Under the pieces are notes generated by a model. That model ran no database searches. It was given only the letters and a program-made list of their open reading frames with translations, and was not told where the DNA came from. Position numbers and translations under genes: made by a program. This document shows, piece after piece, positions 1-6,262 of a stretch of 7,223 nt of DNA (positions are counted from its first letter, which is position 1; each line of letters begins with the position of its first letter). The stretch spans positions 1 through 7,223 of the forward strand of contig JAHEBR010000104.1 of NCBI GenBank assembly GCA_024642185.1, in the 5' to 3' direction. The stretch comes from Marivivens sp. (GTDB lineage: Bacteria > Pseudomonadota > Alphaproteobacteria > Rhodobacterales > Rhodobacteraceae).

Positions 1-304
1 GCCCGACCATCTTCTCAAGCTCGTCCTGATCAAGACGCTGCGTGCCCGACACCTGCCCGCCGTTGCGGCCAGAGGCGCCAAAGCCCGCGCGATGGGCGTC
101 GAGCAGGATCACGTCATAGCCGCGCTCGGCAAGGTGAAGCGCCGCCGAGAGGCCGGTGAACCCCGCACCGACGACACAGACATCGCAAGAAATATCGCCC
201 TTGGCCTGCGGCTGCTCGGCCGGCGGCGTGGCGGTGGCGGCATACCACGAGGCCGGATACGCTCCGACCTCGTCGTTGGCTGTGAGGATATCGAGGCGGG
301 CCAT
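1..304 (-). CDS. puuB: gamma-glutamylputrescine oxidase-like FAD oxidoreductase (N-terminal part)
   Basis: Only the first 101 codons are present; the gene continues past the left edge. The translation starts MARLDILTANDEVG and carries a Rossmann FAD-binding segment at residues 42-51 (VCVVGAGFTG, GxGxxG type), an acidic end of the second strand (VILLDA, about 65-70) and the GASGRNGGQ motif at about 76-84. These are hallmarks of the DAO/glycine-oxidase fold and closely resemble E. coli PuuB from memory (CDVCVVG.GYTGLS and FGASGRNGGQ). PuuB oxidises gamma-glutamylputrescine to gamma-glutamyl-aminobutyraldehyde with release of ammonia and H2O2, in the cytoplasm. Its ATG (304-302) shares one base with the TGA of the upstream aminotransferase (TGATG), so the two are probably co-transcribed and translationally coupled. 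The pairing with a PuuA-type synthetase on the other arm supports the specific name; other DAO-family amine oxidases remain possible because the substrate-binding domain is missing from the window. Confidence 0.85.
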   Translation of the reverse strand, partial: MARLDILTANDEVGAYPASWYAATATPPAEQPQAKGDISCDVCVVGAGFTGLSAALHLAERGYDVILLDAHRAGFGASGRNGGQVSGTQRLDQDELEKMVG

Positions 305-1698
305 CAGGCCGCCTTTAGGAGACCGTCCGCCTTCAGGCCCGCGTAGCATTCATCGAGCGACTTGCGGGCACGTTTGACAAGCTCATCCACATCGCCGTGG
401 CTGAAGATCAAGGGCGGCGAGATGATCATGCGGTCGCCCACATGGCGCATCACCAGATCGTTGGCAAAGCAGCGCTCGCGGCAGCGGTAGCCCACCGTGC
501 CTTCGGGCGAGGCGAAGGGCTTGCGGGTTCCCTTCTCGGGCGTCAGGGCGAGCGTGCCCATCATGCCGACGGTGCGGGCTTCGCCGACCAGAGGATGATC
601 GGCCAGCTCCGCCCAGCGCTTGGCAAGATAGGGGCCGATATCGTCCTGCACGCGCTCGATCAGCTTTTCTTCCTCGATGATACGCAGATTTTCCAGCGCG
701 ACAGCGGCGGCAACGGGGTGTGCCGAATAGGTATAGCCGTGGTTGAAATCGCCGTTCTCACCAACGACCTTGGCCACCTCGTCGCAGACAAGCGAGCCGC
801 CGATCGGCACATAGCCCGACGACAGGCCCTTGGCGATCGTCATGATATGCGGCTTGATGCCGAAGGTCTGCGAGCCGAACCAGTTGCCTGTGCGGCCAAA
901 GCCGGTGATGACCTCGTCGGCAATCAGAAGGATGCCGTATTTGTCGACGATGCGCTGAATTTCGGGCCAGTAAGTGCTCGGCGGGATGACAACGCCGCCC
1001 GCGCCCTGAACCGGCTCGCCGATGAAGGCGGCCACGCGATCGACGCCCAGCTCGAGGATCTTGTCCTCAAGCTCGCGGGCGCGCATGAGGCCAAACTCCT
1101 CGGGCGTCATGTCGCCGCCTTCCATATACCAGTGCGGCTGGCCGATATGTTCGATGTTGGCGATGATGCCGCCCTGCTCGTGCATCCCGCTCATGCCGCC
1201 AAGGCTGCGGCCGGCATAGGTCGAGCCGTGATAGGCGTTCTTGCGGGCGATGACGATGTTCTTTTCCGGATGGCCCAGCGCCTGCCAGTAGCGGCGCACC
1301 ATCAGAAGATTGGTGTCGTTCGATTCCGAACCGGAGCCTGCAAAGAAAACGTGATTGAGATCGCCCGGCGCCAGCTCGGCAAGCTTCGCGGCCAGCGCGA
1401 TGGCCGGGACGTGGGTGGTCTGGAAGAAGGTGTTGTAATAGGGCAGCTCGCGCATCTGGCGGGCGGCGACATCGGCCATCTCGGGGCGGCCATAGCCGAT
1501 ATTCATGCACCAAAGGCCGGCCATGCCGTCGAGGATGCGGTGGCCTTCGCTATCGGTGAGGTAGACACCCTCGGCGCGGGTGATGACACGCGCGCCCTTC
1601 TCGGCCAGCTCGGCATTGGCGGTGAACGGATGCATATGGTGAGCTGCGTCAAGCGCCTGAAGCTCTTTGGTCGGCATATTATTGGTAATCTTCGTCAT
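304..1698 (-). CDS. spuC: putrescine/polyamine--pyruvate aminotransferase (class III, PLP)
   Basis: A 464-residue class-III aminotransferase, full length for the SpuC group. It moves the terminal amino group of putrescine (or another polyamine) to pyruvate, giving 4-aminobutanal and alanine in the cytoplasm. Visible features: GLWCMNIGYG at 61-70, the PLP phosphate-binding GSGSESNDT at 121-129, EPVQGAGG at 228-235, the PLP-nitrogen aspartate D261 in ADEVITGFGRTG, the Schiff-base lysine K290 in TIAKGLSSGY, and GYTYSAHP at 321-328. All catalytic positions are intact. The start at 1698 is supported by an AGGAG Shine-Dalgarno 6 nt upstream; an internal Met8 lacks comparable support. The gene is divergent from the polyamine transporter and overlaps the following puuB-like gene by one base. 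Family members also accept cadaverine, beta-alanine or other amines, so the substrate is inferred from context and similarity. A long antisense frame over this gene is a codon shadow. Confidence 0.93.
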   Translation of the reverse strand: MTKITNNMPTKELQALDAAHHMHPFTANAELAEKGARVITRAEGVYLTDSEGHRILDGMAGLWCMNIGYGRPEMADVAARQMRELPYYNTFFQTTHVPAIALAAKLAELAPGDLNHVFFAGSGSESNDTNLLMVRRYWQALGHPEKNIVIARKNAYHGSTYAGRSLGGMSGMHEQGGIIANIEHIGQPHWYMEGGDMTPEEFGLMRARELEDKILELGVDRVAAFIGEPVQGAGGVVIPPSTYWPEIQRIVDKYGILLIADEVITGFGRTGNWFGSQTFGIKPHIMTIAKGLSSGYVPIGGSLVCDEVAKVVGENGDFNHGYTYSAHPVAAAVALENLRIIEEEKLIERVQDDIGPYLAKRWAELADHPLVGEARTVGMMGTLALTPEKGTRKPFASPEGTVGYRCRERCFANDLVMRHVGDRMIISPPLIFSHGDVDELVKRARKSLDECYAGLKADGLLKAA

Positions 1699-1704
1699 GA
1701 CGCT

Positions 1705-1709
1705 CTCCT
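1705..1709 (-). promoter_or_regulatory. ribosome binding site of spuC
   Basis: On the minus strand the sequence AGGAG lies 6 nt before the ATG at 1698. It is a near-consensus Shine-Dalgarno and decides the start codon. Confidence 0.8.
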
Positions 1710-1738
1710 GAACGGTCGGGTCGGTCCGGCCCTTTCTT

Positions 1739-1757
1739 GAGGCGGCTTATGCGCCTC
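1739..1757 (-). other. leader hairpin in the spuC 5' untranslated region
   Basis: A perfect 6-bp inverted repeat (GAGGCG / CGCCTC) with a 7-nt loop lies about 40 nt upstream of the spuC start, inside the roughly 118-nt leader predicted from the promoter at 1823-1850. It is followed in the minus-strand transcript by a purine-rich AAGAAAGGG stretch, not a U tract, so it is not a typical intrinsic terminator. It may stabilise the leader or be incidental; I recognise no known riboswitch class here. Confidence 0.35.
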
Positions 1758-1822
1758 GGGCTCCCGTATCTCTTGGTGTGCAACGCGATGACCGCCACTG
1801 GGCAGCCACACAATCGGTTTGG

Positions 1823-1850
1823 AGCATAATCTCGGCCCCGGATGTGTCAA
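1823..1850 (-). promoter_or_regulatory. sigma70-like promoter driving spuC-puuB
   Basis: Read on the minus strand, a perfect -35 box TTGACA (1850-1845) is followed after 16 nt by TATGCT (1828-1823, 4 of 6 matches to TATAAT). A transcript would start near 1816 and have a leader of about 118 nt. The palindromic motif at 1855-1869 lies 4 bp upstream of the -35 box. The consensus -35 in GC-rich DNA makes this the best promoter candidate in the window; the start site is a prediction. Confidence 0.65.
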
Positions 1851-1854
1851 CTAT

Positions 1855-1869
1855 TTTGATCAAATTTAT
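1855..1869. promoter_or_regulatory. candidate operator, copy 1 (TTTGATCAAATTTAT)
   Basis: This 15-nt AT-rich element contains the perfect 10-bp palindrome TTTGATCAAA and is repeated without mismatch at 2195-2209. It stands immediately upstream of the spuC promoter -35 box, with its centre about 43 bp before the predicted transcript start. That position would suit either a class II-type activator or a repressor. The sequence identity and placement are directly visible; the operator role, and any link to a PuuR-like or other polyamine-responsive regulator, is inference. Confidence 0.55.
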
Positions 1870-2194
1870 GTTCGACATTCGGTTCTGCTCTCCGAAGCGG
1901 CGCCAAGTTCAACTATTGGGCACCTACAAACGCTGCTTTGGGGGCTTTCTGCAAGGAAATTGCTCTGAGTCCCCGGCGGCGGGCCTGCCCAACCCTGCGC
2001 CAACGATTCGGCAGGGCTTTGGCCCAGCGCCTCCTGGGTTGCCCGATTCTTTTGCACCTGCGCGGCATTTGCCCGATTTGCGGCAAACCGCCGTGAATAC
2101 AGGGATTTTGCTCGCCGGTGCTTGCAATCCTGCACTTGCCGTGGCCCCATCCCCTTTGGCTCGAATGAAGATATCTGTTGCCAAACGTGCCGCG
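1870..2194. other. non-coding control-region interior with inverted and direct repeats
   Basis: This 325-bp stretch has no convincing gene. Frames stay open on both strands, but their translations show no recognisable domain, and the frame leading into potF is interrupted logically by a clear signal peptide and Shine-Dalgarno at the real start. Local structure includes CCCTGC (1993-1998) pairing with GCAGGG (2011-2016), flanked by GGGCC (1981-1985) pairing with GGCCC (2021-2025); a TTTGCC/GGCAAA inverted repeat at 2068-2087; and a 10-nt direct repeat TTGCCCGATT at 2039-2048 and 2069-2078, exactly 30 bp apart. It could hold further regulator sites or a small RNA; nothing identifies one. Confidence 0.4.
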
Positions 2195-2205
2195 TTTGAT
2201 CAAAT
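2178..2205 (+). promoter_or_regulatory. weak candidate promoter for potF
   Basis: TTGCCA (2178-2183, 5 of 6 to the -35 consensus) is followed after 16 nt by TCAAAT (2200-2205, 4 of 6 to the -10 consensus but lacking the conserved second-position A). Transcription would begin near 2212 and leave a short leader of about 37 nt. The -10 box lies inside the second palindromic motif, which would fit repression. The match is modest and another start further upstream cannot be excluded. Confidence 0.3.
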
Positions 2206-2209
2206 TTAT
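2195..2209. promoter_or_regulatory. candidate operator, copy 2 (TTTGATCAAATTTAT)
   Basis: Identical over 15 nt to the element at 1855-1869 and in the same orientation, 340 bp away, and 39 bp before the potF start codon. The core TTTGATCAAA is a perfect palindrome. An exact 15-nt AT-rich repeat within 550 bp of otherwise GC-rich intergenic DNA, with one copy near each divergent gene, suggests a shared regulator for polyamine uptake and catabolism. Regulator identity is unknown. Confidence 0.55.
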
Positions 2210-2235
2210 CTCCAACAAGACCAAAAACCACCACT

Positions 2236-2240
2236 GGGAG
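2236..2240 (+). promoter_or_regulatory. ribosome binding site of potF
   Basis: GGGAG lies 8 nt upstream of the ATG at 2249. Together with the signal peptide that begins at this ATG, it sets the potF start and excludes the longer in-frame opening that begins at 1778. Confidence 0.75.
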
Positions 2241-2248
2241 ACCAAACC

Positions 2249-3334
2249 ATGAAGAAGACCTGGCTGCTTTCGGCAGCAACTCTGGCTCTGGTAGCAAGTG
2301 CTGCTGCGGCCGACGAAGTCCGCGTTTACAACTGGTCGGACTACATCGACGAAGAGCTTCTGACGAAGTTCGAAGAAGAAACCGGCCTCGATCTGATCTA
2401 CGACGTCTTCGATTCGAACGAAGTCCTCGAGACCAAGATGCTGGCTGGCGGTTCGGGCTACGACGTTGTCGTTCCCTCGGGCACGTTCCTGCAGCGTCAG
2501 ATTTCCGCTGGCGCCTTCCAGAAGCTCGATTATTCGAAACTGTCGAATGCGGGCAACCTCTGGGATGTCATCAAGGACCGCACCGCCCAGTATGACCCCG
2601 GCAACGAATATGCCATCAACTATATGTGGGGCACCACTGGCCTTGGCGTAAACGTTGGCAAGGTCCAGGAAGTCCTGGGCGCCGACGCTCCGATCGACAG
2701 CCTCGCGCTGATCTTCGATCCGGCCAACATGGAAAAGCTCGCCTCCTGCGGCGTGCAGCTTCTCGATGCCCCGACCGAGATCATCCCGGCCGCGCTCAAG
2801 TATATCGGCGAAGATCCGGCCAGCCTTGATCCCGATGTGATCGCCAAGGCCGAGCCCGTTCTGATGGCCATCCGTCCCTACGTTCAAAAGTTCCACTCGT
2901 CGGAATACATCAACGCTCTCGCCAACGGCGAGATCTGCGTGGCCTTCGGCTGGTCGGGCGACATCCTGCAATCGCGTGACCGCGCTTGGGAAGCCGACAA
3001 CGGCAACGAGATCGCCTACAACGCTCCGGTTGAAGGTGCTCTGATGTGGTTCGACATGATGGCCATTCCGGTCGATGCCCCGAACGTTGACGGCGCCCAC
3101 CAGTTCCTGAACTTCATCATGGATGCTCAGAACATGGCGGCGGCTTCGAACTACGTCTACTACGCCAACGGCAACAAGGCCTCGCAAGAGTTCCTTGTGG
3201 AAGACGTGATCGGCGATACCGCGATCTATCCGGATGAAGACACTCTGGAAAACCTCTACACCACGATGCCCTATGACGCCGCCGTTCAGCGTGTCGTCAC
3301 CCGGCTCTGGACCCGCGTTAAGTCGGGCACGTAA
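2249..3334 (+). CDS. potF: periplasmic polyamine-binding protein of an ABC importer
   Basis: A 361-residue solute-binding protein of the PotF/PotD family that captures putrescine or spermidine in the periplasm for the PotGHI importer. Residues 1-21 are a type I signal peptide (KK, hydrophobic core, AAA before D22). Compared from memory with E. coli PotF, pocket residues are kept: W29-S30-D31-Y32 in YNWSDYI, S77, E177, S217/S218 in FHSSEYI, W235 and D238 in GWSGD, D269 and Y305. C167 and C230 match the PotF disulfide pair. W267 stands where PotF/SpuD have phenylalanine and SpuE/PotD have tryptophan, so spermidine may be bound as well as, or rather than, putrescine. The C-terminus (LWTRVKSGT) is typical of the family. 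The start is fixed by the signal peptide and GGGAG. A strong hairpin terminator follows, which should keep its mRNA more abundant than that of the downstream genes. Confidence 0.95.
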   Translation: MKKTWLLSAATLALVASAAAADEVRVYNWSDYIDEELLTKFEEETGLDLIYDVFDSNEVLETKMLAGGSGYDVVVPSGTFLQRQISAGAFQKLDYSKLSNAGNLWDVIKDRTAQYDPGNEYAINYMWGTTGLGVNVGKVQEVLGADAPIDSLALIFDPANMEKLASCGVQLLDAPTEIIPAALKYIGEDPASLDPDVIAKAEPVLMAIRPYVQKFHSSEYINALANGEICVAFGWSGDILQSRDRAWEADNGNEIAYNAPVEGALMWFDMMAIPVDAPNVDGAHQFLNFIMDAQNMAAASNYVYYANGNKASQEFLVEDVIGDTAIYPDEDTLENLYTTMPYDAAVQRVVTRLWTRVKSGT

Positions 3335-3352
3335 GAGACTTAGACCTTATCG

Positions 3353-3383
3353 CCCCGCGCCGGATCCCTGGCGCGGGGTTTTT
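3353..3383 (+). terminator. intrinsic terminator / attenuator between potF and potG
   Basis: A perfect 9-bp GC stem, CCCCGCGCC (3353-3361) with GGCGCGGGG (3370-3378), an 8-nt loop and a following TTTTT (3379-3383). It begins 18 nt after the potF stop and ends 18 nt before the potG start. Because no separate promoter is apparent in the short gap before potG, it most likely acts as a partial terminator that lowers potGHI-puuA expression relative to potF, and protects the potF mRNA 3' end. Confidence 0.88.
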
Positions 3384-3401
3384 CTGTGATACGAGGATAT
3401 T

Positions 3402-4544
3402 ATGGCGCAGCCAGCGAAGACCCCGGTCGTATTTGCACCTTGGGAAGACGAGACCCAGAAGCCGGTCATTCAATTCAAGAATGTCACCAAGCGCTTTGGC
3501 AATTTCACGGCGATCGACAACCTCAGCCTCGATATCTTCGAGCGTGAGTTCTTTGCCCTTCTCGGCCCCTCAGGCTGTGGCAAGACCACGATCATGCGGA
3601 TGCTTGCCGGTTTCGAGGCCGCCACCGAAGGGACGATCCTTCTGGGCGGCAAAGACATCAGCCCCGTTGCGCCGAACAAGCGCCCTGTGAACATGATGTT
3701 CCAGTCCTACGCCCTCTTCCCGCATCTCTCCGTCTGGGACAATATCGCCTTTGGTCTGCGTCGCTCTTCGATGCCCAAGGACGAGATCGGCGCCCGCGTC
3801 GACGAGATGCTCCGCCTCACGCGCATGGAGAAATTCGCCAAGCGCAAACCGCACCAGATTTCCGGCGGCCAGCGCCAGCGCGTGGCCCTTGCCCGCAGCC
3901 TTGCCAAGGCCCCCAAGCTTCTCCTCCTCGACGAACCGCTGGGCGCGCTCGACAAGAAGCTGCGCCACGACACCCAGTTCGAGCTGATGGACATTCAGGA
4001 AAAGACCGGCACCACCTTCGTGATCGTGACCCACGATCAGGAAGAGGCGATGACCGTGGCAAGCCGCGTCGCTGTCATGGACCACGGCAAGCTCATTCAG
4101 GTCGCTACCCCCGCCGCCATCTATGAGACCCCTAATTGCGTCTATGTTGCCGACTTCATCGGCGAGGTGAACCTGATCGAGGGCAACGCCAAGAAGGTCG
4201 GGGCCGACAAATACGAGGTCAGCTGGGCCGAAGGCCAGACCGCCCTGCGCGGCACCTGCCCGCGCGAGATTGCGGATGGCACCCGCGTGACCTATGCGGT
4301 CCGCCCCGAGAAGGTGGCGATTTCTGCCGACAAGCCCAAAGACGCGGCCAACGCCGTTCAAGGCACGGTTCACGATATCGCCTATCTCGGCAATATCTCG
4401 ACCTACCATGTGATGCTGCCGACCGGTCAGATCATCAAAGCGCAGGCATCCAATACCCGACGCCTCGCCAACCGGCACTTCACTTGGGAAGACAAGGTTT
4501 GGCTTTCGTTCACTGACACCGCCGGTGTCATCCTGACCGAATAG
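3402..4544 (+). CDS. potG: polyamine ABC importer ATP-binding subunit
   Basis: A 380-residue ATPase of the PotA/PotG group that powers polyamine import at the inner face of the cytoplasmic membrane. Motifs are complete: Walker A GPSGCGKT at 55-62, Q-loop Q101 in FQSYALFPH, signature ISGGQRQ at 153-159, Walker B LLLLDEP at 173-179, D-loop GALD at 181-184 and switch histidine H211 in VTHDQEEA. The C-terminal part from about 240, including AVRPEKV near 299-305, is the TOBE-type regulatory domain of this family. The roughly 20-residue N-terminal extension before the nucleotide-binding domain is also seen in PotG. GAGGA stands 4 nt before the ATG. The gene sits behind the attenuator and 9 nt before potH. 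Confidence 0.95.
   Translation: MAQPAKTPVVFAPWEDETQKPVIQFKNVTKRFGNFTAIDNLSLDIFEREFFALLGPSGCGKTTIMRMLAGFEAATEGTILLGGKDISPVAPNKRPVNMMFQSYALFPHLSVWDNIAFGLRRSSMPKDEIGARVDEMLRLTRMEKFAKRKPHQISGGQRQRVALARSLAKAPKLLLLDEPLGALDKKLRHDTQFELMDIQEKTGTTFVIVTHDQEEAMTVASRVAVMDHGKLIQVATPAAIYETPNCVYVADFIGEVNLIEGNAKKVGADKYEVSWAEGQTALRGTCPREIADGTRVTYAVRPEKVAISADKPKDAANAVQGTVHDIAYLGNISTYHVMLPTGQIIKAQASNTRRLANRHFTWEDKVWLSFTDTAGVILTE
4514..4530 (+). repeat. short perfect hairpin near the end of potG
   Basis: TGACACC (4514-4520) and GGTGTCA (4524-4530) form a 7-bp perfect inverted repeat with a 3-nt loop, ending 14 nt before the last base of the potG stop codon and about 14 nt before the G-rich potH ribosome binding site. 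There is no T tract, so it is not a terminator. It lies within codons and may be chance, or may affect potG/potH translational coupling or mRNA decay. Confidence 0.3.
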
Positions 4545-4553
4545 GGGGGCGCC

Positions 4554-5450
4554 ATGAACTACCGCCGCCTGTTTCTGATCGGTGTTCCTTATGTCTGGCT
4601 TCTGGCACTGTTTCTGGTGCCGTTCATCATCGTTCTGAAGATCTCCCTGTCGGACATCGCCCTGGCGATTCCGCCCTATACCCCGACCCTGCACCTTTCG
4701 GATGGCTGGGAAGGGCTCAAGGACTTCTTCAGCAAGCTGGATTTTGACAACTTCCTCTTCCTCAAGTCTGACCCGCTTTACTGGAAGGCCTATGTCTCGA
4801 GCCTTCAGATCGCCATCCTGTCGACGACCATAACCCTGCTTGTCGGCTATCCGATCGCCTATGGCATGGCCCGTGCCCCCGAAGAATGGCGCGCGACGCT
4901 GATGATGCTGGTGATCCTGCCGTTCTGGACCTCGTTCCTGATCCGCGTCTATTCGTGGATGGGGATCCTCGGCAAAGAGGGCTTTCTCAACTCGGCGCTG
5001 ATGTGGCTGGGGATCGTCGATGAGCCGCTGACGATCCTGAATACCAACACGGCCGTCTATATCGGCATCGTCTATACCTACCTGCCGTTCATGATCCTGC
5101 CGATCTATGCCGCGCTCGAAAAGCTGGATGTCTCGCTTCTCGAGGCCGCCGAAGACCTCGGCTGCACCCGCACCACGGCCTTCTGGCTGGTGACGCTTCC
5201 GCTCTCGCGGCCGGGTATCGTTGCGGGATGTTTCCTTGTGTTCATTCCGGTGATCGGCGAGTTCGTGATCCCCTCGCTCCTTGGCGGGTCGAACACGCTG
5301 ATGATCGGCAAGATCCTGTTCGAGGAATTCAGTTCCAACCGCGACTGGCCGGTGGCCAGCGCCGTGGCCGTGCTGCTCTTGCTGATCGTCGTTGTGCCGA
5401 TCGTGCTCTTCCAGCGCAGCCAGGAACGTCAGGCGGAGGCCCAGAAATGA
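4554..5450 (+). CDS. potH: polyamine ABC importer permease, first subunit
   Basis: A 298-residue inner-membrane permease of the binding-protein-dependent (BPD) transport family. Hydrophobic segments are visible at about 8-30, 83-105, 115-136, 166-188, 222-242 and 267-286, the six expected for PotH/PotB. The EAA loop that docks on the ATPase is at about 197-221 (EAAEDLGCTRTTAF, then TLPLSRPG), with the conserved G203. A large periplasmic loop (about 31-80) between the first two helices is usual for this subunit. It starts 9 nt after potG behind a run of G residues (4544-4549) and overlaps potI by 4 nt. It forms the translocation pore with PotI. Confidence 0.94.
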   Translation: MNYRRLFLIGVPYVWLLALFLVPFIIVLKISLSDIALAIPPYTPTLHLSDGWEGLKDFFSKLDFDNFLFLKSDPLYWKAYVSSLQIAILSTTITLLVGYPIAYGMARAPEEWRATLMMLVILPFWTSFLIRVYSWMGILGKEGFLNSALMWLGIVDEPLTILNTNTAVYIGIVYTYLPFMILPIYAALEKLDVSLLEAAEDLGCTRTTAFWLVTLPLSRPGIVAGCFLVFIPVIGEFVIPSLLGGSNTLMIGKILFEEFSSNRDWPVASAVAVLLLLIVVVPIVLFQRSQERQAEAQK

Positions 5451-6262
5451 GACGCTTTAGCTGGTTCAACGCAACCTCTCTGACGCTCGGCTTTGCCTTC
5501 CTCTACCTGCCGATGCTGATCCTGATCATCTATTCCTTCAACGGCGGCCGCAACGTCGCCATCTGGGCGGGGTTCTCGACCAAGTGGTATGGCGAGTTGT
5601 TCCGCGATCAGGCTTTCCTTGATGCCGCTTGGGTGACGCTGCGCGTGGGCCTGATGTCCTCGACCCTTGCCACCATCCTCGGCACGATGGCGGCCTATGT
5701 CATCGTCAGGGGCGGGCGCTTCAAGGGCCGCACGGTCATGTCGGGGATGCTCTATGCCCCGATCGTGATGCCCGAAGTGATCACCGGCCTGTCGCTTCTC
5801 CTGCTGTTCATCGCCATCGGCCTTGACCGCGGCCTTGTCACCATCGTTCTGGCGCATACGACATTCACGATGTGCTTTGTCTCGGTTGTGGTCTCCTCGC
5901 GCCTTGTCACCTTTGACCAGTCGCTCGAAGAGGCGGCGCTCGACCTTGGCTGCACGCCTTGGGACGCGTTCTTCTCGGTGACCCTGCCGATCATTGCGCC
6001 TGCGGTGATCTCGGGCTGGCTTCTGGCTTTCACCCTCTCGCTCGACGATCTGGTGCTGGCGAGCTTTGTCTCGGGCCCCTCATCGACCACGCTGCCGATC
6101 AAGATCTTCTCGGCGGTGCGCCTTGGCGTCAGCCCCAAGATCAACGCTTTGTCGACCATCATGATCGCGATTGTCGCCTTCGGGGTGATCACCGCCTCGC
6201 TCATCAACAAGCGCAGCGTGACCAAGCGCCTCAAGGACGAGCAAGAGGCCGCCGCATCATGA
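5447..6262 (+). CDS. potI: polyamine ABC importer permease, second subunit
   Basis: A 271-residue BPD permease, PotI/PotC type. The start at 5447 is chosen over the longer in-frame opening at 5228 because it has GGAGG 7 nt upstream, forms an ATGA overlap with the potH stop, and begins directly with the expected N-terminus and first membrane helix (about 10-30). The upstream extension would lie entirely inside potH and reads as an off-frame, arginine-rich shadow. Further helices are at about 63-86, 100-124, 130-151, 184-207 and 235-254. The EAA motif is at about 162-185 (EAALDLGCTPWDAFFSVTLP). The FTLSLDDLVLASF segment (195-207) is typical of PotI. It pairs with PotH and PotG, and its stop overlaps the puuA-like start by 4 nt. 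Confidence 0.94.
   Translation: MRRFSWFNATSLTLGFAFLYLPMLILIIYSFNGGRNVAIWAGFSTKWYGELFRDQAFLDAAWVTLRVGLMSSTLATILGTMAAYVIVRGGRFKGRTVMSGMLYAPIVMPEVITGLSLLLLFIAIGLDRGLVTIVLAHTTFTMCFVSVVVSSRLVTFDQSLEEAALDLGCTPWDAFFSVTLPIIAPAVISGWLLAFTLSLDDLVLASFVSGPSSTTLPIKIFSAVRLGVSPKINALSTIMIAIVAFGVITASLINKRSVTKRLKDEQEAAAS

Noticed and set aside
397..1740. A 447-codon open frame antisense to spuC.
   Set aside because: It mirrors the codons of a complete, motif-intact aminotransferase; its translation is low in recognisable structure and has no credible start signal. High GC content leaves long antisense frames open.
1791..2238. An 11-of-12 match, ACCGCCACTGGG at 1791-1802 and ACCACCACTGGG at 2227-2238.
   Set aside because: The copies do not keep the same position or spacing relative to the palindromes or promoters, and the second simply includes the potF ribosome site; probably coincidence.
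1778..2248. An in-frame N-terminal extension of potF.
   Set aside because: A classic signal peptide and a GGGAG ribosome site begin at 2249. The extension is not protein-like and would bury the signal peptide.
1913..3187. A 424-codon minus-strand frame across the intergenic region and potF.
   Set aside because: It is antisense to potF, has no domain I recognise, and its right part is the codon shadow of a secure gene.
3570..4694. A 374-codon antisense frame over potG and the start of potH.
   Set aside because: It is a shadow of the ATPase, whose motifs are complete on the plus strand; no ribosome site or domain supports it.
5228..5446. An upstream start for potI inside potH.
   Set aside because: The extra 73 codons are the alternate frame of potH; the ATG at 5447 has GGAGG upstream and gives the standard permease N-terminus.
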